This document shows, in pieces, positions 28,689 through 42,722 of a DNA stretch of 64,000 nucleotides. How positions within the stretch are numbered: the stretch's first letter is position 1; every line of letters starts with the position of its first letter. Made by a program: the position numbers and the translations under genes. The notes beneath the pieces are model-generated. The model was given only the letters and a program-made list of their open reading frames with translations, made no database searches and was not told where the DNA came from. This DNA is from Colletes latitarsis (taxonomy: Eukaryota > Arthropoda > Insecta > Hymenoptera > Colletidae), in NCBI RefSeq assembly GCF_051014445.1, contig NW_027488379.1:2108001-2172000 (forward strand), read 5' to 3'.

Positions 28689-29412
28689 AGGATAACGCAT
28701 GTTAGGTCTGGGTTAGGTCTAGGATTTGCCCTCGTCAGGCTCATACTTTCGCATTCTTCCCATACTTGTTAAACGGATCCTGGGTTTTTTCCGGTTTGGA
28801 TCACGTAGTAATGTGGGACCACACTGAAACACTCAATTAAACCTAGTCATGATAAATATTTTAGAGGATAACGCATGTTAGGTCTCGGATAGGTCTGGGA
28901 TTTGCCCTCACCATACTCATACTTTCGCACACTTCACAAACTCGTTGAACAGATCCTGGGTTATTTTCTGGTTTGGATCACATAGTAATGTGGTACCACA
29001 CTGAAACAGTCGATTAAACCAGGTTTTGATCAATATTTTTGAGGATAACGCATGTTAGGTCTAGTTTAGGCCTGGGATTTGCCCTCATCAGACTCATACT
29101 TTCGCATTCTTCACATACTTGTTGAACAGGTCCTGGGTTTTTTTCTGGTTTGGATCACGTAGTAATGTGGTACCACACTGAAACAGTCGATTAAACCAGG
29201 TTTCGGTCAATATTTTTGAGGATAACGCATGTTAGGTCAGGGTTAGGTCTAGGATTTGCCCCCATCAGGCTCATACTTTCGCATTCTTCCCATACATGTT
29301 AAACGGATCCTCGGTTTTTTCCGGTTTGGATCACGTAGTAATGTGGGACCACACTGAAACACTCAATTAAACCTAGTCATGATAAATATTTCAGAGGATA
29401 ACGCATGTTAGG
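28689..29412. repeat. Four-monomer satellite segment, repeated at 33,259-33,982
   Basis: This segment carries rare words such as CATTCTTCCCATACATG (about 29,280) and TCACCATACTCATAC (about 28,908). It recurs at offset 4,570 at about 33,259-33,982. It marks the right end of the repeated unit that gave rise to the following block. Confidence 0.82.
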
Positions 29413-32400
29413 TTTGGGTTAGGTCTAGGATTTGCCCTCATCAGGCTCATACTTTCGCATATTTCTCATACTTCATGGCTAGATCCTGAGCTGTTTCTGG
29501 ATTGTGTCACGTAGTAATGTGGGACCACACTGAAACAATCAATTAAACCTGGTCTTGATAAATATTTTAGAGGATAATGCATGTTAGGTCTGGGATAGGT
29601 CTGGGATTTGCCCTCATCAGACTCATACTTTCGCACACATCACATACTCGTTGAACAGATCCTGGGTTATTTTCTGGTTTGGATCACGTAGCAATGTGGT
29701 ACCACACTGAAACAGTCGACTAAACCTGGTTTCGATCAATATTTTAGAGGATAACGCAAGTTCGGTCTGGGATAGGTCTGGGATTTGCCCTCATCAGGCT
29801 CATACTTTCGCGATTTTCACATACTTGTTGAACAGATCCTGGGTTTTTTCTGGTTTGGATCAGGTAGTAATGTGGGACCACACTGAAACAATCAATTAAA
29901 CCTGGTTTGGATCAATATTTTAGAGGATAACGCATGTTAGGTCTAGGTTAGGTCTGGGATTTTCACTCATCAGACTCATACTTTGGCATTCTTCACATAC
30001 TTGTTGAACGGATCCTGGGTTTTTTCTGATTTGGATCACGTAGTAATGTGGGTCCACACTGAAACAATCAATTAAACCTGGTCATGGTAAATATTTTAGA
30101 GGATAACGCATGTTAGGTCTGGGTTAGGTCTAGGCTTTGCCCCCATCAGGCTCATACTTTCGCATATTTCTCATACTTCATGGCTGGATCCTGGGCTATT
30201 TCTGGATTGGACCACGTAGTAATGTGGTACCACACTGAAACAGTCAATTAAACCTGGTTTTGATCAATATTTTAGAGAATAATCCATGTTAGGTCTAGGT
30301 TAGGTCTGGGATTTGCTCTCATCAGGCTCATTCTTTCGCATATTTCTCATACTTGATGGATAGATCCTGGGCTTTTTCTGGATTGCATCACGTAGTAAGG
30401 AAGTACAACACTGAAACAGACAATTAAACCTGGTTTCCATCAATATTTTAGAGGACCACGCATGTTAGGTCTAGGTTAGGCCTGGGATTTGCCCTCATCA
30501 GGCTCATACTTTCGCGTTTTTCACATACTTGTTGAACGGATCCTGGGTTTTTTCTGGTTTGCATCACGTAGTAATGTGGGACCACACTGTAACAATCAAT
30601 GGAACCTGGTCTTGATAAATATTTTAGAGAATAATTCATGTTAGGTCTAGGTTAGGTCTGGGATTTGCTCTCATCAGGCTCATTCTTTCGCATATTTCTC
30701 ATACTTGATGGCTAGATCCTGGAGTTTTTCTGGATTGCATCACGTAGTAATGTGGTACCACACTGAAACAGTCAATTAAACCTGGTTTCCATCAATATTA
30801 TAGAGGATAACGCAAGTTTGGTCTGGGATTTGCCCTCATGAGGCTCATACTTACGCGTTTTTCACATACTTGTTGAACAGATTCTGGGTTTTTTCTGGTT
30901 TGGGTCACGTAGTAATGTGGTACCACACTGAAACAGTCGATTAAACCAGGTTTCGATCAATAATTTTGAGGATAACGCATGTTAGGTCTAGGCTAGGCCT
31001 GGGATTTTCACTCATCAGACTCATACATTCGCATTCTTCACATACTTGTTGAACGGATCCTGGGTTTTTTCTGGTTTGGATCACGTAGAAATGTGGGGCC
31101 ACACTGAAACAATCAATTAAACCTGGTCATGGTAAATATTTTAGAGGATAACGCATGTTAGGTCTGGGTTAGGTCTAGGCTTTGCCCTCGTCAGGCTCAT
31201 ACTTTCGCATGTTTCTCATACTTCATGGCTAGATCCTGGGCTATTTCTGGACTGGATCACGTAGTAATGTGGTACCACACTGAAACAGTCAATTAAACCT
31301 GGTTTCGATCACTATCTTAGAGGATAACGCATGTTAGGTTTGGGTTAGGTCTAGGATTTGCCCTCATCAGGCTCATACTTTCGCATATTTCTCATACTTC
31401 ATGGCTAGATCCTGGGCTGTTTCTGGATTGTATCACGTAGTAATGTGGTACCACGCTGCAACAGTCAATTAAACCTGGTTTCGATCAATATTTTAGAGGA
31501 TAACGCATGTTAGGTTTGGGTTAGGTCTAGGATTTGCCCTCATCAGGCTCATACTTTCGCATATTTCTCATACTTCATGGCTAGATCCTGGGCTGTTTCT
31601 GGATTGTGTCAGGTAGTAATGTGGGACCACACTGAAACAATCAATTAAACCTGGTCTTGATAAATATTTTAGAGGATAATGCATGTTAGGTCTGGGATAG
31701 GTCTGGGATTTGCCCTCATCAGACTCATACTTTCGCACACTTCACATACTCGTTGAACAGATCCTGGGTTATTTTCTGGTTTGGATCACATAGTAATGTG
31801 GTACCACACTGAAACAGACGATTAAACCAGCTTTCGATCAATATTTTTGAGGATAACGCATGTTAGGTCTAGGTTAGGCCGGCGTTTTTCACTCATCACA
31901 CTCATACTTTCGCATTCTTCACATATTTGTTGAACGGATCCTGGGTTTTTTCTGGTTTGGATCACGTAGTAATGTGGGACCACACTGAAACAATCAATTA
32001 AACCTGGTCTTGATAAATATTTTAGAGGATAACGCATGTTAGGTCTGGGTTAGGTCTGGGATTTGCCCTCGTCAGGCTCATACTTTCGCATATTTCTCAT
32101 ATTTCATGGCTAGATCCTGGGCTATTTCTGGATTGGATCAGGTAGTAATGTGGTACCACACTGAAACAGTCGATTAAACCAGGTTTCTATCAATATTTTT
32201 GAGGATAACGCAAGTTAGGTCTGGGATAGGTTTGGGATTTGCCCTCATCAGGCTCATACTTTCGCGTTCTTCACATACTTGTTGAACAGATCCTGGGTTT
32301 TTTCCGGTTTGGGTCACGTAGTAATGTGGGACCACACTGAAACAATCAATTAAACCTGGTCTTGATAAATATTTTAGAGGATAACGCATGTTAGGTCTGG

Positions 32401-33983
32401 GTTAGGTCTGGGATTTGCCCTCGTCAGGCTCATACTTTCGCATATTTCTCATATTTCATGGCTAGATCCTGGGCTATTTCTGGATTGGATCACATAGTAA
32501 TGTGGTACCACACTGAAACAGACGATTAAACCAGCTTTCGATCAATATTTTTGAGGATAACGCATGTTAGGTCTAGGTTAGGCCGGCGTTTTTCACTCAT
32601 CACACTCATACTTTCGCATTCTTCACATATTTGTTGAACGGATCCTGGGTTTTTTCTGGTTTGGATCACGTAGTAATGTGGGACCACACTGAAACAATCA
32701 ATTAAACCTGGTCTTGATGAATATTTTAGAGGATAACGCATGTTAGGTCTAGTTTAGGCCTGGGATTTGCCCTCATCAGACTCATACTTTCGCATACTTC
32801 ACATACTTATTGAACAGATCCTGGGTTTTTTTCTGCTTTGGATCACGTAGTAAAGAGGTACCACACTGAAGCAGTCCATTAAACCTGGTTTGGATCAATA
32901 TTTTAGAGGATAACGCATGTTAGGTTTTGGTTAGGTCTAGGATTTGCCCTCATCAGGCTCATACTTTCGCATATTTCTCATACTTCATGGCTAGATCCTG
33001 GGCTGTTTCTGGATTGTATCACGTAGTAATGTGGTACCACGCTGAAACAGTCAATTAAACCTGGTTTCGATCAATATTTTAGAGGATAACGCAAGTTAGG
33101 TCTGGGATAGGTCTGGGATTTTCACACATCAGACTCATACTTTCGCATTCTTCACATACTTGTTGAACAGATCCCGGGTTTTTTCTGGTTTGGGTCCGGT
33201 AGTAATGTGGTACCACACTGAAACAGTCGATTAAACCAGGTTTCGGTCAATATTTTTGAGGATAACGCATGTTAGGTCTGGGTTAGGTCTAGGATTTGCC
33301 CTCGTCAGGCTCATACTTTCGCATTCTTCCCATACTTGTTAAACGGATCCTGGGTTTTTTCCGGTTTGGATCACGTAGTAATGTGGGACCACACTGAAAC
33401 ACTCAATTAAACCTAGTCATGATAAATATTTTAGAGGATAACGCATGTTAGGTCTCGGATAGGTCTGGGATTTGCCCTCACCATACTCATACTTTCGCAC
33501 ACTTCACAAACTCGTTGAACAGATCCTGGGTTATTTTCTGGTTTGGATCACATAGTAATGTGGTACCACACTGAAACAGTCGATTAAACCAGGTTTTGAT
33601 CAATATTTTTGAGGATAACGCATGTTAGGTCTAGTTTAGGCCTGGGATTTGCCCTCATCAGACTCATACTTTCGCATTCTTCACATACTTGTTGAACAGG
33701 TCCTGGGTTTTTTTCTGGTTTGGATCACGTAGTAATGTGGTACCACACTGAAACAGTCGATTAAACCAGGTTTCGGTCAATATTTTTGAGGATAACGCAT
33801 GTTAGGTCAGGGTTAGGTCTAGGATTTGCCCCCATCAGGCTCATACTTTCGCATTCTTCCCATACATGTTAAACGGATCCTCGGTTTTTTCCGGTTTGGA
33901 TCACGTAGTAATGTGGGACCACACTGAAACACTCAATTAAACCTAGTCATGATAAATATTTCAGAGGATAACGCATGTTAGGT
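29413..33983. repeat. Satellite superblock, copy C (internally deleted)
   Basis: The first 270 bp match 23,610-23,883 (offset about 5,803; shared GATCCTGAGCTG and CACACATCACATAC). From about 29,685 onward the block matches 25,114-29,412 (offset 4,569-4,570; shared AGCAATGTGG at 25,121 and 29,690). The change of offset, about 1,233 bp, equals 7 monomers, so copy C is a duplicate of about 23.6-29.4 kb with a 7-monomer deletion at about 29,685. Confidence 0.87.
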
Positions 33984-35142
33984 CTGGGATAGGTCTGGGC
34001 TTTGCCCTCACCATACTCATACTTTCGCACACTTCACAAACTCGTTGAACAGATCCTGGGTTATTTTCTGGTTTGGATCACATAGTAATGTGGTACCACA
34101 CTGAAACAGTCGATTAAACCAGGTTTTGATCAATATTTTTGAGGATAACGCATGTTAGGTCTAGTTTAGGCCTGGGATTTGCCCTCATCAGACTCATACT
34201 TTCGCATACATCAAACACTTGTTGAACAGGTCCTGGGTTTTTTTCTGGTTTGGATCACGTAGTAATGTGGTACCACACTGAAACAGTCGATTAAACCTGG
34301 TTTCGATCAATATTTTTGAGGATAACGCATGTTAGGTCTAGGTTAGGCCGGGTATTTTCACTCATCAGACTCATACTTTCGCATTCTGCACATACTTGTT
34401 GGACGGATCCTGGGTTTTTTCTGGTTTGGATCACGTAGTAATGTGGGACCACACTGAAACAATCAATTAAACCTGGTCTTGATAAATATTTTAGAGGATA
34501 ACGCATGTTAGGTCTGGGATAGGTCTGAGATTTGCCCTCATCAGGCTCACACTTTCGCGTTTTTCACATACTTGTTGAACAGATCCTGGGTTTTTTCCGG
34601 TTTGGGTCACGTAGTAGTGTGGTACCACACTGAAACAGTCAATTAAACCAGGTTTCGATCAATATTTTAGAGGATAACCCAAGTTTGGTCTGGGATAGGT
34701 CTGGGATTCATTCATCTGTTCACATACTTGTTGAACAGATCCTGGGTTTTTTCTGGTTTGGGTCCCGTAGTAATGTGGTACCACACTGAAACAGTCAATT
34801 AAACCAGGTTTCGATCAATATTTTTGAGGATAACGCATGTTTGGTCTAGGTTAGGCCTGGGACTTTCACTCACAGACTCATACTTTCGCATTCTTCACAT
34901 ACTTGTTGAACGGATCCTGGGTTTTTTCTGGTTTGGATCACGTAGTAATGTGGGACCACACTGAAACAATGAATTAAACCTGGTCTTGATAAATATTTTA
35001 GAGGATAACGCATGTTAGGTCTGGGATAGGTCTGGGATTTGCCCTCATCAGGCTCACACTTTCGCGTTTTTCACATACTTGTTGAACAGATCCTGGGTTT
35101 TTTCCGGTTTGGGTCACGTAGTAATGTGGTACCACACTGAAA
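33984..35142. repeat. Irregular satellite monomers
   Basis: About 6.5 monomers between ordered blocks. One, at about 34,705-34,735, is shortened by roughly 20-25 bp: GGATTCATTCATCTGTTCAC replaces the usual stretch from GGATTTTCACTC to the CATTCTTCAC segment. I see no gene or other element here. Confidence 0.8.
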
Positions 35143-38100
35143 CAGTAGATTAAACCAGGTTTTGATCAATATTTTTGAGGATAACGCATGTTAGGTCTAG
35201 TTTAGGCCTGGGATTTGCCCTCATCAGACTCATACTTTCGCATACTTCAAATACTTGTTGAACAGGTCCTGGGTTTTTTTCTGGTTTCGATCACGTAGTA
35301 ATGTGGCGCCACACTGAAACAGTCGATTAAACCTGGTTTCGATCAATAGTTTTGAGGATAACGCATGTTAGGTATAGGTTAGGCCGTGGATTTTCACTCA
35401 TCAGACTCATACTTTCGCATTCTCCACATACTTGTTGAACGGATCCTGAGTTTTTTCTGGTTTGGATCACATAGTAATGTGGTACCACACTGAAACAGAC
35501 GATTAAACCAGGTTTCGATCGATATTTTTGAGGATAACGCATGTTAGGTCTAGGTTAGGCCGGGGTTTTTCACTCAACACACTCATACTTTCGAATTCTT
35601 CACATACTTGTTGAACGGATCCTGGGTTTTTACTGGTTTGGATCACGTAGTAATGTGGTACCACACTGAAACATTCAATTAAAGCTGGTCTTGATAAATA
35701 TTTTAGTGGACAACGCATGTTAGGTCTGGGATAGGTCTGGGATTTGCCCTCATCAGGCTCATACTTTCGCGTTTTTCACATACTTGTTGAACAGATCCTG
35801 GGTTTTTTCCGGTTTGGGTCACGTAGTAGTGTGGTACCACACTGAAACAGTCGATTAAACCTGGTTTGGATCAATATTTTAGAGGATAACCCAAGTTTGG
35901 TCTGGGATAGGTCTGGGATTTTCACTCATCAGACTCATACCTTCGCAGTCTTCACATACTTGTTGAACAGATCCTGGGTTTTTTCTGGTTTGGGTCCCGT
36001 AGTAATGTGGTACCACACTGAAACAGTCAATTAAACCAGGTTTCGATCAATATTTTTGAGGATAACGCATGTTAGGTCTAGGTTAGGCCGGGGATTTTCA
36101 GTCATCAGACTCATACTTTCGCATTCTTCACATACTTGTAGGACGGATCCTGGGTTTTTTCTGGTTTGGATCACGTAGTAATGTGGGACCACACTGAAAC
36201 AATCAATTAAACCTGGTCTTGATAAATATTTTAGAGGATAACGCATGTTTGGTCTGGGATAGGTCTGGGATTTGCCCTCATCATACTCATACTTTCGCAC
36301 ACTTCACAAACTCGTTGAACAGATCCTGGGTTATTTTCTGGTTTGGATCACATAGTAATGTGGTACCACACTGAAACAGTAGATTAAGCCAGGTTTTGAT
36401 CAATATTTTTGAGGATAACGCATGTTAGGTCTAGTTTAGGCCTGGGATTTGCCCTCATCAGACTCATACTTTCGCATACTTCAAATACTTGTTGAACAGG
36501 TCCTGCGTTTTTTTCTGGTTTCGATCACGTAGTAATGTGGCGCCACACTGAAACAGTCGATTAAACCTGGTTTCGATCAATAGTTTTGAGGATAACGCAT
36601 GTTAGGTATAGGTTAGGCCGTGGATTTTCACTCATCAGACTCATACTTTCGCATTCTCCACATACTTGTTGAACGGATCCTGAGTTTTTTCTGGTTTGGA
36701 TCACATAGTAATGTGGTACCACACTGAAACAGACGATTAAACCAGGTTTCGATCGATATTTTTGAGGATAACGCATGTTAGGTCTAGGTTAGGCCGGGGT
36801 TTTTCACTCAACACACTCATACTTTCGAATTCTTCACATACTTGTTGAACGGATCCTGGGTTTTTACTGGTTTGGATCACGTAGTAATGTGGTACCACAC
36901 TGAAACATTCAATTAAAGCTGGTCTTGATAAATATTTTAGAGGACAACGCATGTTAGGTCTGGGATAGGTCTGGGATTTGCCCTCATCAGGCTCATACTT
37001 TCGCGTTTTTCACATACTTGTTGAACAGATCCTGGGTTTTTTCCGGTTTGGGTCACGTAGTAGTGTGGTACCACACTGAAACAGTCGATTAAACCTGGTT
37101 TGGATCAATATTTTAGAGGATAACCCAAGTTTGGTCTGGGATAGGTCTGGGATTTTCACTCATCAGACTCATACCTTCGCAGTCTTCACATACTTGTTGA
37201 ACAGATCCTGGGTTTTTTCTGGTTTGGGTCCCGTAGTAATGTGGTACCACACTGAAACAGTCAATTAAACCAGGTTTCGATCAATATTTTTGAGGATAAC
37301 GCATGTTAGGTCTAGGTTAGGCCGGGGATTTTCAGTCATCAGACTCATACTTTCGCATTCTTCACATACTTGTAGGACGGATCCTGGGTTTTTTCTGGTT
37401 TGGATCACGTAGTAATGTGGGACCACACTGAAACAATCAATTAAACCTGGTCTTGATAAATATTTTAGAGGATAACGCATGTTTGGTCTGGGATAGGTCT
37501 GGGATTTGCCCTCATCATACTCATACTTTCGCATACTTCACAAACTCGTTGAACAGATCCTGGGTTATTTTCTGGTTTGGATCACATAGTAATGTGGTAC
37601 CACACTGAAACAGTAGATTAAACCAGGTTTTGATCAATATTTTTGAGGATAACGCATGTTAGGTCTAGTTTAGGCCTGGGATTTGCCCTCATCAGACTCA
37701 TACTTTCGCATACTTCAAATACTTGTTGAACAGGTCCTGCGTTTTTTTCTGGTTTCGATCACGTAGTAATGTGGCGCCACACTGAAACAGTCGATTAAAC
37801 CTGGTTTCGATCAATATTTTTGAGGATAACGCATGTTAGGTATAGGTTAGGCCGAGGATTTTCACTCATCAGACTCATACTTTCGCATTCTCCACATACT
37901 TGTTGAACGGATCCTGAGTTTTTTCTGGTTTGGATCACATAGTAATGTGGTACCACACTGAAACAGACGATTAAACCAGGTTTCGATCGATATTTTTGAG
38001 GATAACGCATGTTAGGTCTAGGTTAGGCCGGGGGTTTTCACTCAACACACTCATACTTTCGAATTCTTCACATACTTGTTGAACGGATCCTGGGTTTTTA

Positions 38101-38178
38101 CTGGTTTGGATCACGTAGTAATGTGGTACCACACTGAAACATTCAATTAAAGCTGGTCTTGATAAATATTTTAGAGGA
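35143..38178. repeat. 7-monomer higher-order repeat, about 2.5 copies
   Basis: A 1,234-bp unit runs 35,143-36,376, 36,377-37,610 and, partially, 37,611 to about 38,178. The rare word CAGTAGATTAA marks each start (35,143, 36,377 and 37,611). Other shared markers are GTGGCGCCACAC, GGTATAGGTTAGGCCG and TTCGAATTCTTCAC. Full copies differ by only a few bases, making this one of the youngest expansions in the window. Confidence 0.93.
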
Positions 38179-41100
38179 TAACGCATGTTAGGTTTGGGTT
38201 AGGTCTAGGATTTGCCCTCATCAGGCTCATACTTTCGCATATTTCTCATACTTCATGGCTAGATCCTGGGCTGTTTCTGGATTGTGTCACGTAGGAATGT
38301 GGGACCACACTGAAACAATCAATTAAACCTGGTCTTGATAAATATTTTAGAGGATAACGCATGTTAGGTCTGGGATAGGTCTGGGATTTGCCCTCATCAT
38401 ACTCATACTTTCGCACACTTCACATACTCGTTGAACAGATCCTGGATTATGTTCTGGTTTGGATCACATAGTAATGTGGTACCACACTGGAACAGTCGAT
38501 TAAACCAGGTTTTGATCAATATTTTTGAGGATAACGCATGTTAGGTCTAGTTTAGACCTGGGATTTGCCCTCATCAGACTCATTCTTTCGCATACTTCAA
38601 ATACTTCTTGAACAGGTCCTGGTTTTTTTTCTGGTTTGGATCACGTAGTCATGTGGTACCACACTGAAACAGTCGATTAAACATGGTTTCGATCAATATT
38701 TTTGAGGATAACGCATGTTAGGTATAGGTTAGGCCGAGGATTTTCACTCATCAGACTCATACTCTCGCATTCTCCACATACTTGTTGAACGGATCCTGGG
38801 TTTTTACTGGTTTGGATCACGTAGTAATGTGGTACCACACTGAAACAATCAACTAAACCTGGTCTTGATGAATATTTTAGAGGATAACGCATGTTAGGTT
38901 TGGGTTAGGTCTAGGATTTGCCCTCATCAGGCTCATACTTTCGCATATTTTTCATACTTCATGGCTAGATCCTGGGCTGTTTCTGGATTGTGTCACGTAA
39001 TAATGTGGTACCACGCTGAAACAGTCAATTAAACCTGGTCTTGATAAATATTTTAGAGGATAACGCTTGTTAGGTCTAGGTTAGCTCTGGGATTTTCACT
39101 CATCAGACTCATACTTTCGCATTCTTCACATACTTGTTGAACAGATACAGGGTTTTTTCTGGTTTGGATCACATAGTAATGTGGCACCACACTGAAACAG
39201 ACGATTAAACCAGGTTTCGATCAATATTTTTGAGGATAACGCATGTTAGGTCTAGGTTAGGCCGGGGTTTTTCACTCATCACACTCATACTGTCGCATTC
39301 TTCACATAGTTGTTGAACGGATCCTGGGTTTTTACTGGTTTGGATCACGTAGTAATGAAGTGCAACACTGAAACAGTCAATTAAACCTGGTTTCCATCAA
39401 TATTTTAGAGGACAACGCATGTTAGGTCTAGGTTAGGCCGAGGATTTTCACTCATCAGACTCATACTTTCGCATTCTCCACATACTTGTTGAACGGATCC
39501 TGGGTTTTCACTGGTTTGGATAACGTAGTAATGTGGTACCACACTGAAACAGTCGATTAAACCTGGTTTCGATCAATATTTTTGAGGATAACGCATGTTA
39601 GGTCTAGGTTAGGCCGAGGATTTTCACTCATCAAACTCGTACTTTCGCATTCTCCACATACTTGTTGAACGGATCCCGGGTTTTTACTGGTTTGGATCAC
39701 GTAGTAATGTGGTACCACACTGAAACATTCAATTAAAGCTGGTCTTGATAAATATTTTAGAGGATAACGCATGTTAGGTCTGGGATAGGTCTGGGATTTG
39801 CTCTCATCAGGCTCATACTTTCGCGTTTTTCACATACTTGTTGAATAGATCCTGGGTTTTTTCTGGTTTGGATCACGTAGTAGTGTGGTACCACACTGAA
39901 ACAGTCCATTAAACCTGGTTTGGATCAATATTTTAGAGGATAACGCATGTTAGGTCTAGGTTAGGTCTGGGATTTTCACAAATCAGACTCATACTTTGGC
40001 ATTCTTCACATACTTGTTGAACGGATCCTGGGTTTTTTCTGATTTGGATCACGTAGTAATGTGGGTCCACACTGAAACAGTCAATTAAACCTGGTTTCGA
40101 TCAATATTTTAGAGAATAATTCATGTTAGGTCTAGGTAAGGTCTGGGATTTGCTCTCATCAGGCTCATTCTTTCGCATATTTCTCATACATGATGGCTAG
40201 ATCCTGGGCTTTTTCTGGATTGCATCACGTAGTAATGTGGGACCACACTGAAACAATCAATAAACCTGGTCTTGATAAATATTTTAGAGGACAACGCATG
40301 TTAGGTCTGGGTTAGGTCTAGGATTTGCCCCCATCAGGCTCATACTTTCGCATATTTCTCATACTTCATGGCTAGATCCTGGGCTATTTCTGGATTGGAT
40401 CACGTAGTAATGTGGTACCACACTGAAACAGTCGATTAAACCTGGTTTCGATTAATATTTCTGAGGATAACGCATGTTAGGACTGAGATCGGTCTGGGAT
40501 TTGCCCTCATCAGGCTCATACTTTTGCAGTTTTAACATGCATGTTGACCTGATCGAGGGTTTTTTCTGCTTTGGATCACGTAGTAAAGTGGTACCACACT
40601 AAAACAGTCAATTAAACCTGGTTTCGATCAATATTTTAGAGGACAACGCATGTTAGGTCTAGGCTAGGCCTGGGATTTGCCCACATCAGGCTCATACTTT
40701 CGCATACTTCTCATACTTCATGGCTAGATCCTGGGCTGTTTCTGGATTGTATCACGTAGTAATGTGGTACCACGCTGAAACAGTCAATTAAACCTGGTTT
40801 CGTTCAATATTTTAGAGGATAACGCAAGTTAGGTCTGGGATAGGTCTGGGATTTGCCCTCATCAGGCTCATACTTTCGCGTTTTTCACATACTTGTTGAA
40901 CAGATCCTGGGTTTTTTCCGGCTTGGGTCACGTAGTAATGTGGTACCACACTGAAACAGTCGATTAAACCTGGTTTCGATCAATAGTTTTGAGGATAACG
41001 CATGTTAGGTCTGGGATAGGTCTGGGATTTGCCCTCATCAGGCTCATACTTCCGCAGTTTTAACATGCATGTTGACCTGATCGAGGGTTTTTTCTGCTTT

Positions 41101-42722
41101 GGATCACGTAGTAAAGTGGTACCACAACTAAAACAGTCAATCAAACCTGGTTTCGATCACTATTTTAGAGGATAACGCAAGTTAGGTCTGGGATAGGTCT
41201 GGGATTAGCCCTCATCAGACTCATACTTTCGCACACTTCACTTACTCGTTGACAAGATTCTGGGTTTTTTTCTGGTTTGGATCACGTAGTAATGTAGTAC
41301 CACACTGAAACAGTCGATTAAGCCTGGTTTCGATTAATATTTTTGAGGATAACGCATGTTAGGTCTGGGATAGGTCTGGGATTTGCCCACATCAGGCTCA
41401 TACTTCCGCAGTTTTAACATGCATGTTGACCTGATCGAGGGTTTTCTCTGCTTTGGATCACGTAGAAAAGTGGTACCACGCTAAAACAGTCAATTAAACC
41501 TGGTTTCGATCAATATTTTAGAGGATAACGAAAGTTATGTCTAGTTTAGGTCTGGGATTTGCCCTCATCATACTCATACTTTCGCATTCTTCACATACTT
41601 GTTGAAAAGATCCTGGGGTTTTTTCTGGTTTGGATCACGTAGTAATGTGGTACCACACTGAAACAGTCGATTAAAGCTGGTTTCGATCAATATTTTTGGG
41701 GATAACGCATGTTAGGTCTAGATTAGGCCGGGGATATTCACTCATCAGACTCACACTTTCGCATTCTTCACATAGTTGTTGAACGGCTTTCTGGGTTTTT
41801 TCTAGTTTGGTTCACGTAGTAATGTGGTACCACACTGAAACATTCAATTAAACCTGGTCTTGATAAATATTTTAGAGGATAACGCATGTTAGGTTAGGGT
41901 TAGGTCTAGGATTTGCCCCCATCAGGCTCATACTTTCGCATATTTCTGATACTTCATGGCTGGATCCTGGGCTATTTCTGGATTGGATCACGTAGTAATG
42001 TGGTACCACACTGAAACAGTCAATTAAACCTGGTTTTGATCAATATTTTAGAGAATAATCCATGTTAGGTCTAGGTTAGGTCTGGGATTTGCTCTCATCA
42101 GGCTCATTCTTTCGCATATTTCTCATACTTGATGGATAGATCCTGGGCTTTTTCTGGATTGCATCACGTAGTAAGGAAGTACAACACTGAAACAGACAAT
42201 TAAACCTGGTTTCCATCAATATTTTAGAGGACCACGCATGTTAGGTCTAGGTTAGGCCTGGGATTTGCCCTCATCAGGCTCATACTTTCGCGTTTTTCAC
42301 ATACTTGTTGAACGGATCCTGGGTTTTTTCTGATTTGCATCACGTAGTAATGTGGGACCACACTGAAACAATCAATGAAACCTGGTCTTGATAAATATTT
42401 TAGAGAATAATTCATGTTAGGTCTAGGTTAGGTCTGGGATTTGCTCTCGTCAGGCACATTCTTTCGCATATTTCTCATACTCGATGGCTAGATCCTGGAG
42501 TTTTTCTGGATTGCATCACGTAGTAATGTGGTACCACACTGAAACAGTCAATTAAACCTGGTTTGAATCAATATTTTAGAGGACAACGCATGTTAGGTCT
42601 GGGATAGGCCTGGGATTTGCCCTCATCAGGATCATACTTTCGTAGTTTTAACATACATGTTGACCTGATCGAGGGTTTTTTCTGCTTTGCATCACGTAGT
42701 AAAGTGGTACCACACTGAAGCA
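38179..42722. repeat. Irregular satellite monomers left of the retrotransposon
   Basis: About 26 monomers with no local period. Parts are diverged relatives of other blocks. About 41,890-42,560 resembles 17,460-18,130 (shared ACCACGCATG at about 42,232 and CCTGGAGTTTTTCTGG at about 42,491). Several monomers are of the class with GTTTTAACATGCATGTTGACCTG (about 40,530, 41,055 and 41,410). I see no gene or RNA here. Confidence 0.85.

Noticed and set aside
12689..33983. Superblocks as pure assembly duplication
   Set aside because: Copies A, B and C carry private differences (one-monomer indel, 1-bp loss near 26,325, conversion patch, 7-monomer deletion), so they are not simple duplicated contigs, although long-read confirmation would still help.
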